Position numbers and translations under genes: made by a program
DNA from: Periplaneta americana
Lineage: Eukaryota; Arthropoda; Insecta; Blattodea; Blattidae
Reading direction: 5' to 3'
DNA: 64,000 bases
Assembly: GCF_040183065.1 (NCBI RefSeq)
Contig: NC_091131.1
Span: 8,442,001 to 8,506,000, forward strand
Notes under the pieces: model-generated
The model's database searches: none
What the model saw: only the letters and a program-made list of their open reading frames with translations
What the model was told of the DNA's origin: nothing
Part shown: one piece after another, positions 44,198-56,558 of the stretch
Position numbering within the stretch: position 1 is the stretch's first letter
Layout of the letters: every line of letters starts with the position of its first letter

Positions 44198-44739
44198 TAT
44201 TTGCAATACCATAGTATTTGATCTGCCATTTGACAATTTCCCGTGGTTATGTTCACGACGCGTTACATAGTGTTTAGTCTTCGCTCTTCGCTCTTTGGTG
44301 CCTCAGGGTGTTCGTTGTGCTACTCAAAACTCTGTATGAGAATGTAGACAGTTAATGCGCATGTGCGAAGCCGAAATCACTGCTCTGATTGGCTATTTTT
44401 ACGCGGGGAAGTGCTGTAGTCAGCTTCAGCACAACACAGCTTGGAGATTACAAAAGGAAAGCGTAACGAAAGAATGCTTGTTTGTGGAAGAACTCGGAAC
44501 TATGTACAATTTGTTTGGTAATTCAGGTGTCCGACCGCTGCTGCCATCTACCAGGTTTTTTAGGTTCCTCCTGAATCAGTCAGTCTAGAAAATTGAAGCC
44601 AAGGTAGTATGTGACCATATAATTCAGGAAGCTACTCACCGTTTCAAGTCTTTAACCTACCTAGACGCAACAAAATTGTTAAACAGCAAATTTTTTGACA
44701 ATTTTTCGCATAATTTTCCTGAACGCGAACTTGAAGTTG

Positions 44740-45127
44740 CTGTCAACAGCTATACTGTAGTCTACTGAACAAAAGAGTGGAATTCTATGTGGAAGACCCG
44801 ATTTCCGAAATATAGATGGAGCTGTTCAATTGTTACAATACATAACATAGCCTCCAACAATTCACAGGATCTATTCTGTGAAGTAAGGAAGTTGTTAAAT
44901 ATTTTGGTTACAACACCAATGACCACTGCTGAGCCAGAAAGATTTTTTCTTTTTTTAAACTCATAAAAACGTTTTTAAGGAACACTATGTCCCAGGATCG
45001 TCTCAGTGCTCTTGCAATACTGTCAACAGAAAAGAGTATGATGTCCAAGATGGAGGGGTTTAACACCAGGGTAATTTACAAGTTCTGCAGTAGGAAGGAA
45101 CGTCGTATGGACTTCATATTTCGTCAC
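44740..45127 (+). pseudogene. hAT transposase C-terminal region, copy A
   Basis: Collinear with the intact minus-strand frame at 50231-50575. It has a small deletion near 44945 (AGATTTTTTC against AGATGTTTTTC) that shifts the frame before the dimerisation motif. It ends at the same TAG. Confidence 0.85.
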
Positions 45128-45234
45128 TAGGCGAGTCTCAAATTAAGATAAATACATATAAGTGTATACAGTAGGCCGATATAGAGATTGTAGCACACTC
45201 ATTATTTTGACCACCAGCCGCTACTGGTGTTAAT

Positions 45235-45886
45235 TATGCTTTGTCAAATTAGGCAGTCCCGTTATTGGGAAAGCTGAAAGAGTGTCTTCCTTTGATACAG
45301 TACTTCCGTTTTCTCTGTTATTTTTCCATCCCATTCCATCTCAGAACAATCTCCGAAGTCGAAAAGGAAAGCTACGCAGGAAATTGCTATTATCTTCGTT
45401 AATAGAGTCAACGCTGCTGTTGAAAGAACCATTATCATAAAACCCACTATTACGCTTTGTTTCCGTCAAGTTATCGGTAAGTGCCTGTGCAGGAGAAAGG
45501 GGGAAACCTGAAGTGAACTCTCCACTATTTCATAATTCAGGCACTTTGTACCGATTGTCATCTGTCACACTCCACGTGCGCTCTTGAACAAGCTTCTCAA
45601 GAAGGTCGTGTCTCGACTCATGACATTCAACTATTCGAAGCGGAATGTTGTTTCTTGGTTTACTTAAGCAAGTGCTGCTTTCATTCAAGTGAAATGTTCG
45701 AAACTCGAAAGCTCGAAAGTATTACCTCCAAATTTCTAAGTGTGCGAGAAAATTACCTATAAATTTTTTTCCTGGGGTATATTCAAGTTGTTCATCTGAC
45801 CCTGATTTTTTATTTTCTTTCAAAATTTTTATTTATTTATTTATTTATTTTTTAATTTTAATGTGATTTGAAAGCTTGAATTTTCT
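45235..45886. other. Unassigned stretch
   Basis: No supported feature. There is a TTTA run at about 45828-45850. Confidence 0.3.
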
Positions 45887-46273
45887 GATGAAGAACTAAT
45901 ATAATTTTAGTTTTGTTTCCGTCTTGACTTATTTTAATGTTAACCCAGAAGTATGTTTGTTAACACATTTTAATATTTTACTTGTGAACGTTTTCGCCCA
46001 TTTTGGGCATCTTCAGACCATAAAGATATCTGTACATAATTGCATAATACATATTGAAATTCTACAAACAATTAATGGAAGTTTATAAATACACTAGAAA
46101 CATTTTCTAAAAAGGTACACTAGAAATACGGCAACAAAAGGTAGTTGTGTGATAAATATGCATATTTAACGTCATATTATAATCATTCATGACAGCTAGA
46201 GATCGCGAACGAGTTATTATATTGGATCGGTAAACTGTATAATGACTCAAAGGTGAATACTTGTTTAACAATA

Positions 46274-46471
46274 AAGGCTGGTTCACAATAAACCGGGAAT
46301 GAAAACGACAACGAGAACGGGAACGGAAATATTGTTAAAATAAATGTAGTTAAATGTGAGCATTCACAATTAACTATTGTGAACGCTCACATTTAAGTAC
46401 ACTTATTTTTACATTATTTCCGTTCTCGTTCTCGTTGTCGTTTTCATTCCCGGTTTATTGTGAACCAGCCT
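46274..46471. mobile_element. Palindromic MITE, PIF/Harbinger-type ends
   Basis: A 198-bp near-perfect palindrome from AGGCTGGTTCACAATAAACC to its complement, with the same ends as 16122-16978. Flanks are TAA and TTA. It is probably a derivative of that family. Confidence 0.88.
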
Positions 46472-46677
46472 TTAGACTCTTAGGTTAAATGTGCATATTT
46501 TAAAAAGTCACATGAAAATATTACATATCAAAATTAAAAATCATAAAAAAATAAAAAAAGGCCAGAAAGGTGTAAGGGGTCCTAGTTGACTGTTATATTG
46601 AAGCTGGCGTAAATAGAAAGGATGTGGATTGAACGCGAAAGGTTTGGAATGACAAAATGAATGTTAATTTAACATTT

Positions 46678-46842
46678 TGTCTATGTGATGTTTGGTTAAT
46701 TAATTAGCTGATATTTTACTGACCGGAAGCACCCTTTCTTTAAACAGGAAGTGCAGTTCTGCAAGTGTCAATCCGTCGCATTCTGTCAATTTTATATATT
46801 TTTCATGTCATAATTTGAATTTGGCGGTAGAGATTGACTGGA
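46678..46842 (+). repeat. 165-bp direct repeat, unit 1
   Basis: ATGTTTGGTTAATTAATTAG to GGCGGTAGAGATTGACTG is repeated at 47104-47268 with a few differences. Confidence 0.9.
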
Positions 46843-47103
46843 TTGAGATTGAGAGATTGAGGTTTGGAATTACAAAATGAATCTACAGATATCTTTATGG
46901 TCTGAAGATGCCCAAAATGGGCGAAAACGTTCACAAGTAAAATATTAAATGTGTTAACTAACATACTTCTGGGTTAACATTAAAATAAGTCAAGACGGAA
47001 ACAAAACTAAAATTATATTATTTCTTCATTATAATTAGACTTATTGACAGCTTTATTAAAATTCAAAATTTCAACTTTCTGGTTTTCAAAAATATATCAA
47101 TTT

Positions 47104-47268
47104 TGTCTCTGTGATGTTTGGTTAATTAATTAGCTGATATTTTACTGACCGGAAACAACCTTTCTTTAAACAGGAAGTGCAGTTCTGCAAGTGTCAATCT
47201 GTCACATTCTGTCAATTTTATATATTTTTCGTGTCATAATTTGAATTTGGCGGTAGAGATTGACTGTA
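47104..47268 (+). repeat. 165-bp direct repeat, unit 2
   Basis: Second unit of the repeat at 46678. The right arm of the inverted structure lies between the two. Confidence 0.9.
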
Positions 47269-48116
47269 TTATTTTCCATATAGTCAGGAACCTGTGTGTT
47301 TAGTTTTACAATTTTTCGTACCCTCAGGATGTAGACGATTTTTTCTCCATGTTCAGTTTTTCAGCATTTCACAACACTAATGTTAACACAAAATGCACTT
47401 AGAATTGAGATATTTTCATAATTCTTGCTCCAAAATGAAGCTGATTAACGTAGCTAAGTACCAAACTACAAACAGCGTCCTACTGCTTAAGAAAGTTAAT
47501 TTAAAACGCAAAGAACTTAAATTTTTATTTTTATGTCTGAAATTTTCAAAAAATAAAACATTTTCCCTTAATGGGGTAAGATATGGAAAAACTGTTTGCA
47601 TAGCTTATTCTGTGTTCTTTTAGGAGTAAGATAGTGAAATAAATTTTGATCTAACATAAAAACTGTGGACCAAGGACTGAAACAAACAAATTTAAATTTT
47701 TGCTTTAAAAATTGCTTTCTGCCCCTCCAAAATATTTGGGGAGTTTATTTTGCATGAAAATCCTTAATTTTATTTTGTATCAAGTAATGAGGGAATAATG
47801 AGTTTTTTTTTTTTTTAATTATATAGAAACTGCAAATGTTTCTTCCAATGGTAAATAAGTACCTTAATGTACCGCAAATTTACGATACGGGTTTACCAGC
47901 CAGTGTTTGGAAAGTCTCCAAACAGTACTTCAAAAGTCGCTAAATCCGTATTTAAGCAATAGAAAAGTTAAAAAAAATTGTCAGAAAGAAAAATCGTTAG
48001 AAGTCAACAGATTTAGCGACTCTGTCGCTAAATTGGCAACACTGCTCCCAGCTTCACTTTAATCGAGACATATGCCATGCCTAAGGTCAGGCTAGATAGC
48101 GCTTGAAAATCAATTG
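47269..48116. other. Unassigned stretch
   Basis: A 76-codon frame (47393-47623) is not recognised. A block at 47936-48053 resembles 23297-23386 (TAAATCCGTATTTAAGCAAT, ATTGGCAACACTG), so it is a dispersed repeat of unknown type. Confidence 0.4.
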
Positions 48117-48186
48117 TTATCGGCAGGGTTTGAACCCGGGAACATGGGATGCAATGATTAGCATGCTGATCACTAGAGGACAGAAG
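48117..48186 (-). mobile_element. tRNA-like SINE remnant
   Basis: On the minus strand the B-box-like CGGGTTCAAACCCTG is preceded by TAGTGATCAGCATGCTAATC. The body is not recognisable. Confidence 0.45.
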
Positions 48187-48600
48187 ATGACTTCGGAATT
48201 TAAGGATCGGGTGCGACCTACTTTTGAAATTTTAAGATTATTCTTGCTTCAAGTTTCTCTAAACTTATAACATTGAGCGGAAAATACGAAATTTTATATT
48301 TTACGCTATTAATCGCAAAGTATCAGGAATTATAATTTTTGTATTTCGTCATGAGTAGAATTGAAATAGGGGTATTTTTTCCATATTAATAGTAAGATGA
48401 AATGCTCACAATGTGCAAAATTTATGATCATAATTCATAATATTTCTAATCCAGTATACTGTACAAACCTGAGCGTTGCCAACGGCTAAAAATGACTTAC
48501 GTTTATTTCGCGTTGTGCTTTCTGCATTGAAATAAGATATTTTGGAGATTTGGATTTCATATTTTTCCAAAATTTATGTAATATTCTTCCGCTCTTTACA
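48187..48600. other. Unassigned spacer
   Basis: No supported feature. Confidence 0.3.
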
Positions 48601-49698
48601 CAGGGACATAATTTTATTTTTACTGACATTTTTAATATTAACTTGCCTATACCTCTGGATCAACGCCGTTTGCTATCCCCTTCCACGACTGGAGTTCGGT
48701 GATACTACCGTAATATAGAAACAAATCACTCTACTAGATATAGGAGGGAAGAAAAGTAGTTCATCCATTTACGTAAACTAGTAAATTTATTGCGCTTTTG
48801 AGTTTGATCATTTTCATTAGGTTTTTGTTTAATTAAAATACAGTACAGTATTAACAATGAGTGTTTTTACTCACGAACTGAGTTGTCCATGCGGACGTAT
48901 TCATTATGCAGTGTATATTATACTGTCTACAGCACATTAGCATACAATATAGAGAATGAAGTTAAATTGAAAAATAATCATAATATGGATATTTAAACAC
49001 ATTTTTGAAAATGGTGGTCGTTCATTTCGATACAGGCTTCAGTTCTAATGTGCATATTATCGTACTATAAACTATTGTACCTAATTCCAATTACCAATTT
49101 CGTTTTCGTACTAGAAACTGATGTTGAAATAATTCAGTACCTACTCTATAAAAGAATACCTTACGTACTGTACATTCAATCTTCACTTCTGCCCAATCCG
49201 AAAAGATAAAATTACTCAGACATGCTATCTAATTCCTTCCAAGTGGTTATGTCGTATGGTCGTAGAAAGGGAGGAAATCACGTGACAGTTAATTATTTAA
49301 CGAGGCCCTTTTATTTAAGTTATTTTAGACAGTTGTATAATATTACGTAGACGTCCAATTCCTAACAGAAATTAATGTTCTCAGAAAAGAGCTAAGACAG
49401 CCCAGCCACTAGCTGGCGAATAAAAGCTGGTGGGGGAAACCGAGATACGACGTAGGCAAACGGACGACAGTACCTGTGCGAGAATGATTCAATATTGAAA
49501 GCTCTTTCGTCACTGGAAAACGCGAACATATTTTTGGAACGTACTGTTTACTATGACCGTAAGGCTACTATAACTGTATATGCGGTCTTGGGTCTGTGTA
49601 GAGGACAGTTGAACTTGATTAGTAGAAGGGGTGGGAGTGAAGTACATTAAAAACTCAGGTACAATAAAAATTGAAGTAAAAATAAGATGATGTCCCTG
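48601..49698 (+). mobile_element. CAGGGACATC-ended TIR element, copy 3
   Basis: Nearly collinear with 10698-11778. It ends GATGTCCCTG followed by TA. The left flank reads CA in place of TA, probably a point change. Non-coding. Confidence 0.9.
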
Positions 49699-49704
49699 TA
49701 TATG

Positions 49705-49770
49705 ACAAATTGTTAGCCCAAGCGGCTAGAACATTAATCTTTCACGTTTAAAACCCGGCAAGCCAAGTGT
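49705..49770 (+). other. Decayed tRNA-like sequence
   Basis: TTAGCCCAAGCGGCTAGAAC followed by TTTAAAACCCGGC weakly resembles A- and B-box spacing of a SINE head. Confidence 0.3.
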
Positions 49771-50126
49771 AATTCGTGGACAAAAGCCTACCAGATCAGA
49801 TTTTCATATGGCATTTCGCCGTCCGCTCGAAAACCATAACGTATTACAACACAGAACTGAAAAAAAGCTGCTTGTGTTGGATAGAAGTCGTCAGCTGAGT
49901 GGGTCAGGAGTGAGGACGCGTCCCGCAGATTAAAAGGATGTCTTACGTGATGGAGCGTTGCAAAATGTGCATGGTACTAGAGGTTGGCAACCAGCAGGCG
50001 ACACGTGCAGGCGTTGTTATGTCACCTCGCAGTTTTCTTGCAGAGTTCGCTGCTCGTTTCTGAACAGAGCCTGTACGACAATTACGAGAACACAGAAGAT
50101 TTCGGTTTCTATAGGTTATACATCAT
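49771..50126. other. Unassigned spacer
   Basis: Two overlapping short frames (49958-50140, 49984-50223) without recognised motifs. Confidence 0.3.
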
Positions 50127-50134
50127 GTTGTACC

Positions 50135-51243
50135 CAGTAGCGGCTGGTGGTCAAAATAATGAGTGTGCTACAATCTCTATATCGGCCTACTGTATACACT
50201 TATATGTATTTATCTTAATTTGAGACTCGCCTAGTGACGAAATATGAAGTCCATACGACGTTCCTTCCTACTGCAGAACTTGTAAATTACCCTGGTGTTA
50301 AACCCCTCCATCTTGGACATCATACTCTTTTCTGTTGACAGTATTGCAAGAGCACTGAGACGATCCTGGGACATAGTGTTCCTTAAAAACGTTTTCATGA
50401 GTTTAAAGAAAGAAAAACATCTTTCTGGCTCAGCAGTGGTCATTGGTGTTGTAACCAAAATATTTAACAACTTCCTTACTTCACAGAATAGATCCTGTGA
50501 ATTGTTTGAGGCTATGTTATGTATTGTAACAATTGAACAGCTCCATCTATATTTCGGAAATCGGGTCTTCCACATAGAATTCCAAGTTGTGTCTTTAACA
50601 CTCTTTTGTTCAGTAGACTACAGTATAGCTGTTGACAGCAACTTCAAGTTCGCGTTCAGGAAAATTATGCGAAAAATTGTCAAAAAATTTGCTGTTTAAC
50701 AATTTTGTTGCGTCTAGGTAGGTTAAAGACTTGAAACGGTGAGTAGCTTCCTGAATTATATGGTCACATACTACCTTGGCTTCAATTTTCTAGACTGACT
50801 GATTCAGGAGGAACCTCAAAAACCTGGTAGATGGCAGCAGCGGTCGGACACTTGAATTACCAAACAAATTATACATAGTTCCGAGTTCTTCCACAAACAA
50901 GCATTCTTTCGTTACGCTTTCCTTTTGTAATCTCCAAGCTGTGTTGTGCTGAAGCTGACTACAGCACTTCCCCGCGTAAAAATAGCCAATCAGAGCGGTG
51001 ATTTCGGCTTCGCACATGCGCATTAACTGTCTACATTTTCATACAGAGTTTTGAGTAGCACAACGAACACCCTGAGGCACCAAAGAGCGAAGAGCGAAGA
51101 CTAAACACTCTGTAACGCGTCGTGAACATAACCACGGGAAATTGTCAAATGGCAGATCAAATACTATGGTATTGCAAACACTTTATTTGAGCAAAAATAT
51201 CATTGACTGTAGCACTGTAGCACATAGGGACGGGCCGCCCCTG
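50135..51243 (-). mobile_element. hAT transposon copy B
   Basis: Same family as 43453-45226, in the opposite orientation. The ends CAGTAGCGGCTGGTGG and GGACGGGCCGCCCCTG are flanked by the perfect 8-bp duplication GTTGTACC (50127-50134, 51244-51251). It is 5'-deleted in coding terms: only the transposase C-terminal region is present. Confidence 0.93.
50231..50575 (-). CDS. hAT transposase C-terminal fragment, open frame
   Basis: An open frame of 114 codons starts MWKTRFPKYRWSCSIVTIHN and includes LVTTPMTTAEPERCFSFFKL and KTFLRNTMSQDRLSALAILS, the hAT C-terminal dimerisation region as in zinc-finger MYM/hAT-type proteins. It lacks the DDE catalytic residues and the BED finger, so it is not a working transposase. 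A matching frame is broken in copy A. The ATG is simply the first in this frame. Confidence 0.8.
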   Translation of the reverse strand: MWKTRFPKYRWSCSIVTIHNIASNNSQDLFCEVRKLLNILVTTPMTTAEPERCFSFFKLMKTFLRNTMSQDRLSALAILSTEKSMMSKMEGFNTRVIYKFCSRKERRMDFIFRH

Positions 51244-51251
51244 GTTGTACC

Positions 51252-52009
51252 ATAGTGGAAACGCCTTAGAATTTAATAATGTTTCTTTCAAATTACAATC
51301 ACTTAAGAATAGGCCTATAGTTAATAATAACGATTTTCTAGTGTTAATATGAAAAAAAAAGTGCTATAATGCCTAGCTAACTAGTTTACAGTATAGAGAA
51401 CATACAGTAAAGACATCTAAGCCATTTCATGGGAACAAATTCTGAGTGCGCATGTCACGAAACCGGGTGTATTATCTGGAACCTCCACCAGATGGATCTC
51501 CATCTACGACAGGCTGGCATAATTGAATATTAACTGAAAACATTCATTACTCATCTTTTAACAATTTTAAAGAATGAGGCAAAGGAATGGTAATATAATC
51601 ATAATAATAATAATTACTTCCGTATGCAATCATCATGAAAATATTCACTAATTGACGCTAACGTTCAAGTCACTGTTGGAGGCTTATGTTGGTAAAATTG
51701 ATCCAAGTACAACATAATACATCACGGCGTCCGTTGCGATGAAGTGCGGACATGAACGCCAACAATGGATATAAGTATTTTGACTTCCTAGCGACATAAT
51801 ATTAATGATAGATAATATACATACAAGATTACTCGTATTACTGACCAATAAATAAAATAAATAAATATTTTACTAATATTTTGATAGTGGTTTGATACTA
51901 GCGACATAGTTGGATTCATTGAGAACTAGACCTTACTGAGCTTGAATTTAGTACCAACAACATCAAAGGTGCCGACAAGAGTTGTCCTTACTAATTCTTC
52001 TTATACTGT
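51252..52009. other. Unassigned stretch
   Basis: No supported feature. The right part (51900-52009) may be the 3' UTR of the Penelope-like fragment. Confidence 0.3.
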
Positions 52010-52043
52010 GACTAGTTTCGACTTTCGTTTCAGTCATCCTCAG
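52010..52043 (-). ncRNA. Hammerhead-like core motif overlapping a Penelope-like stop codon
   Basis: Reading down the minus strand: CTGAGGA (52043-52037), T, GACT, an eight-base loop, AGTC, then GAAAC and TAGTC. CTGANGA, stem II and GAAA are the conserved hammerhead core, and Penelope-like elements are known to carry hammerheads at about this position. Stem III would be minimal (AC-TA-GT, cleavage after GTC). Stem I pairs poorly here, and one T intrudes before stem II, so activity is doubtful. Confidence 0.4.
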
Positions 52044-52356
52044 AATTTGCTTCTTCCGGTTTCTTCAGTTGTTTTGCTGGGGAGTACGTTTGTGTTTGTA
52101 GTGTGAAGTCAAATAGGGTATGTGTTCTGAAATTTAGTTGTGTATTGAGGATGTGTTGTGGGTGTGTTTTACTGTGTCTGTATATTTCGTACTGTTCTAG
52201 TGTATTCAATTTATGTTTTTTTTTTTTGGTTGAATGTGCAGGATTTCCATGTCTGTTTCTATGTTGCTGTAGCTGTGGTTGGTGTTTGCGATGTGTTCTG
52301 CGTATGTGGAGTTGTTGTGTGGTTTGGTTAAAGTTACATTCCTTACACAAACACAA
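52030..52356 (-). pseudogene. Penelope-like element, C-terminal fragment
   Basis: The frame starts CKECNFNQTTQQLHIRRTHR, reaches KKHKLNTLEQYEIYRHSKTH and ILNTQLNFRTHTLFDFTLQT, and ends EEANSEDD then stop. KLNTLEQYEIY...LN-QLNF is the end of the GIY-YIG endonuclease region of Penelope-like retroelement proteins. The 5' portion is missing beyond 52363. Confidence 0.7.
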
Positions 52357-52523
52357 AAATTAATATCACGATGACACATGCCTTCCCATTACGTAGATAC
52401 ACGAGTAAAATTATGTTTTACTCATCGAAGCAATTTTCATTCTAAAAATTTTTTACAGGACCTTTCAAAATTTCTTTAACAAGAAATTATTAAATACTTT
52501 CCATAAATAGGGATTACCTAGAA

Positions 52524-52804
52524 CAGTGTTTCTCAATCTTTTTGATGATGAAGCTCCTCTTCTCCTTGCATTACCTTAGTGTGGCCCTTTGAGCCAAGGT
52601 TTAGAAAATAAAACAGAGTAATTCAAACTTTCGTTTATTTAAAAATATTACAGCCGTCTAAATGGATTAGGATTGGATTATTAGAATATTTCTAATGAAT
52701 GCAGATCTGGAGTAATTACTTACATATTTTAAATTACAATCATACAGATAATTTAACTATGTACTTTATTTATTGTGATACAGATATCAGTTTACATTAT
52801 AGTA

Positions 52805-52844
<40 letters not shown>

Positions 52845-53145
52845 TTATTCGCGACCCCCACTAACTGCTCTTTGACCACGGTCCCTCGGTTGAGAAATGT
52901 TAAATGTAATGTTTTATTTAACGACGCTCGCAACTGCAGAGGTTATATCAGCGTCGCCAGATGTGCCGAAATTTTGTTCCGCAGGAGTTCTTTTACATGC
53001 CAGTAAATCTACTGACATGAGCCTGTCGCATTTAAGCACACTTAAATGCCATTGACCTGGCCCGGGATCGAACCCGCAACCTTGGGCACAGAAGGCCAGC
53101 GCTATACCAACTCGCCAACCAGGTCGACCCGGTTGAGAATCATTG
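52524..53145 (+). mobile_element. hAT-like MITE carrying a SINE
   Basis: The left end CAGTGTTTCTCAATCTTT and right end CCGGTTGAGAATCATTG are imperfect inverted repeats. ACCTAGAA (52516-52523) and ACCTAAAA (53146-53153) are an 8-bp target duplication with one difference. A TAT run lies at 52806-52843. A SINE at 52897-53129 is nested inside. Non-coding. Confidence 0.82.
52897..53129 (-). mobile_element. tRNA-derived SINE, family A copy 3
   Basis: Same body as 30084-30308, with minus-strand A box TTGGTATAGCGCTGG and B box GGTTCGATCCCGG. The flanking duplication CGGTTGAGAA (52887-52896, 53130-53139) lies within the hAT-like MITE terminus. Confidence 0.92.
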
Positions 53146-53153
53146 ACCTAAAA

Positions 53154-53385
53154 TACAAGGTATATACTATTTCCAAAAGGAAATTTGAGTGGTAGAATGA
53201 CTATGGGTAGCTCTGTTATGAGTGGTAAAGGGAAAGAGAAAAGAATTACAGGCCTTAACATGCAAAGGTAACAATACGAATTGACTGTAAGGACGACTGA
53301 CAGGAGCATACATGATTTTGGAAGTTTGATTGTTTATGCATAGTAGATTGTTCCGTTCATTGGTAGGCCTAGCTACTTTGTATGA
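53154..53385. other. Unassigned spacer
   Basis: No supported feature. Confidence 0.3.
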
Positions 53386-53703
53386 TTGTGGTTTGTACAG
53401 AGTTATGGGTTTTATGAGTATTTTACGTTAATTTTACATCATAATCCACAGTTGATTCCCGATTTACCACGAAAATCGTCTGTAGCTGCATTTAGATTGG
53501 CAACAGGCCATGATTGTTTGGCCAAACACCTGCATAGAATTGGAATATATCAGTCCCCTAACTGCCCACTGTGCAACTCAAACCAAGAAATGGATTCGGA
53601 ACACCTCAAAATCTGTGCTTCAGTGGCTGGCAATGATAATAGCTTTGAAAAATATTGGAGTGCAAGAGGTCAAATGACTTTATTGTCAAACGCCTGGCAT
53701 TAG
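53386..53703 (+). pseudogene. Non-LTR retrotransposon C-terminal domain fragment
   Basis: The frame reads PDLPRKSSVAAFRLATGHDC, AKHLHRIGIYQSPNCPLCNS and DSEHLKICASV. The R-x-TGHD-L-HL-RIGI then C-x-x-C...HL-x-x-C pattern is the cysteine/histidine-rich region following RNase H in many insect Jockey/I-type elements. The start codon is only the first in frame; coding is 5'-truncated. The stop is at 53701-53703. Confidence 0.72.
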
Positions 53704-53884
53704 AAAACAACAACAGCATTAATTTTAAATAATTTCAGTACCGTATGTATTCATTTCTATTTTCAGTTATTTGTACAATTTCATTTAGCCTAAAGTTGAT
53801 TGTAATCACTCCCGCGTAAGTACCTTTCAATAGATTTTGAGAAAATTTAATTTATATTGATATGACGCGATTAAATTAACATGC

Positions 53885-53951
53885 TGGAATGTCTCAAAAT
53901 GAAGCTGTGTTGGAAAGAGTGGGTGAAGAAAGAATAATGCTGAAACTGATC

Positions 53952-53955
<4 letters not shown>
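53885..53955 (+). pseudogene. Family 2 retroposon fragment (left of insertion)
   Basis: AATGAAGCTGTGTTGGAAAG and GTGAAGAAAGAATAATGCTG match 3530-3590. It breaks off at the tetranucleotide array and resumes at 55737. Confidence 0.75.
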
Positions 53956-55736
<1,781 letters not shown>

Positions 55737-55800
55737 AGGAAGAGGAAAAGGAATTGGCTGGGCCACTGGCTGAGAAGAAACCTCCCTTTGGACAGGAGAC
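55737..55800 (+). pseudogene. Family 2 retroposon fragment (right of insertion)
   Basis: AGAGGAAAAGGAATTGGCTG and CCACTGGCTGAGAAG continue the family 2 reading interrupted at 53955. Confidence 0.75.
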
Positions 55801-56558
55801 TTCGAATAAAATGAATGTATGTAATTTAGCATATAATGTTTAGAATCTCATTATAGGGGACTAATATCTTTTAATATGTTTTTCACTTTGAAATACCCTT
55901 TTTCATATACTGAAAATTATCTAATTACAACATGCGCACAGACGTTTTATTTGAATTTGTGCAAAATTAGCCACACAGATCTACTCAAGCAGTGTAAATT
56001 ACATGCAAACTTTCTGAAAAATGGTCCAGGAAAGTGAATTACATGTCTTACCTCAGAAGCCAGAAGGAAGTAAGTCCGAAAAATCCATTTTGAGATATGA
56101 TAAGTTGAATGTTCCACTTTGCGCACACCTTTATGACTTCATCTGTATAACGTAAAATATATGCAACTACCCATACCTGCAATTCATAAGTACCAACACC
56201 AAAACAAGCATAAAATATTATAAATGAATGAACCATAACCTTGAAAATTCATGATTTGGCGCTTACTTTCTTTTGCCGTAAGAAGTGGAAATATTATTCG
56301 CAACTTGGTAAAAGATTTTAACTGTAAGGAAACATGTAACACGCATAATGAGAAAGTACGTGTCATCTTTGTAACTAATATGTGTAATAACTGATCATCA
56401 GGCTTCGAGACTTTGGACCCGATACAATAAGTTTACTGTGCATGCACTATAGGTTGTTGACTCGCTGCAGGTAGTGAACGGTAGAGATGTGATGAGGTAA
56501 CAACGTTGCTATTTAGAGTAGAATACGGTAGTATGGGGGAACACATACGTATGTATAG
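55801..56558. other. Unassigned stretch
   Basis: No supported feature. Short minus-strand frames near 56050-56366 are not recognised. Confidence 0.3.

Larger units (their letters stand above)
43453..45226 (+). mobile_element. hAT transposon copy A, carrying a mariner
   Basis: The ends CAGGGGCGGCCCGTCC and CCACCAGCCGCTACTG are inverted hAT termini. A perfect 8-bp duplication, GTGTTAAT, flanks them (43445-43452, 45227-45234). The coding part is 44740-45127, ending RMDFIFRH, with PERFFLFL...KTFLRNTMSQDRLSALAILS as the hAT dimerisation region, frameshifted near 44945. The opposite-strand copy is at 50135-51243. A mariner at 43520-44197 accounts for the extra length. Confidence 0.92.
45888..47030. 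mobile_element. Inverted-repeat structure with ribozyme-like motif
   Basis: Arms of about 145 bp (45888-46035, 46885-47030) are inverted: TTTGTTTCCGTCTTGACTTA at the left and its complement at the right. Each arm contains CTGAAGATGCCCAAAATGGG followed by CGAAAACGTTC. The loop carries a palindromic MITE. A 165-bp direct repeat links the loop to the right flank. Such mixed direct and inverted repeats occur in Penelope-like elements, but no coding sequence confirms this. Confidence 0.6.
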
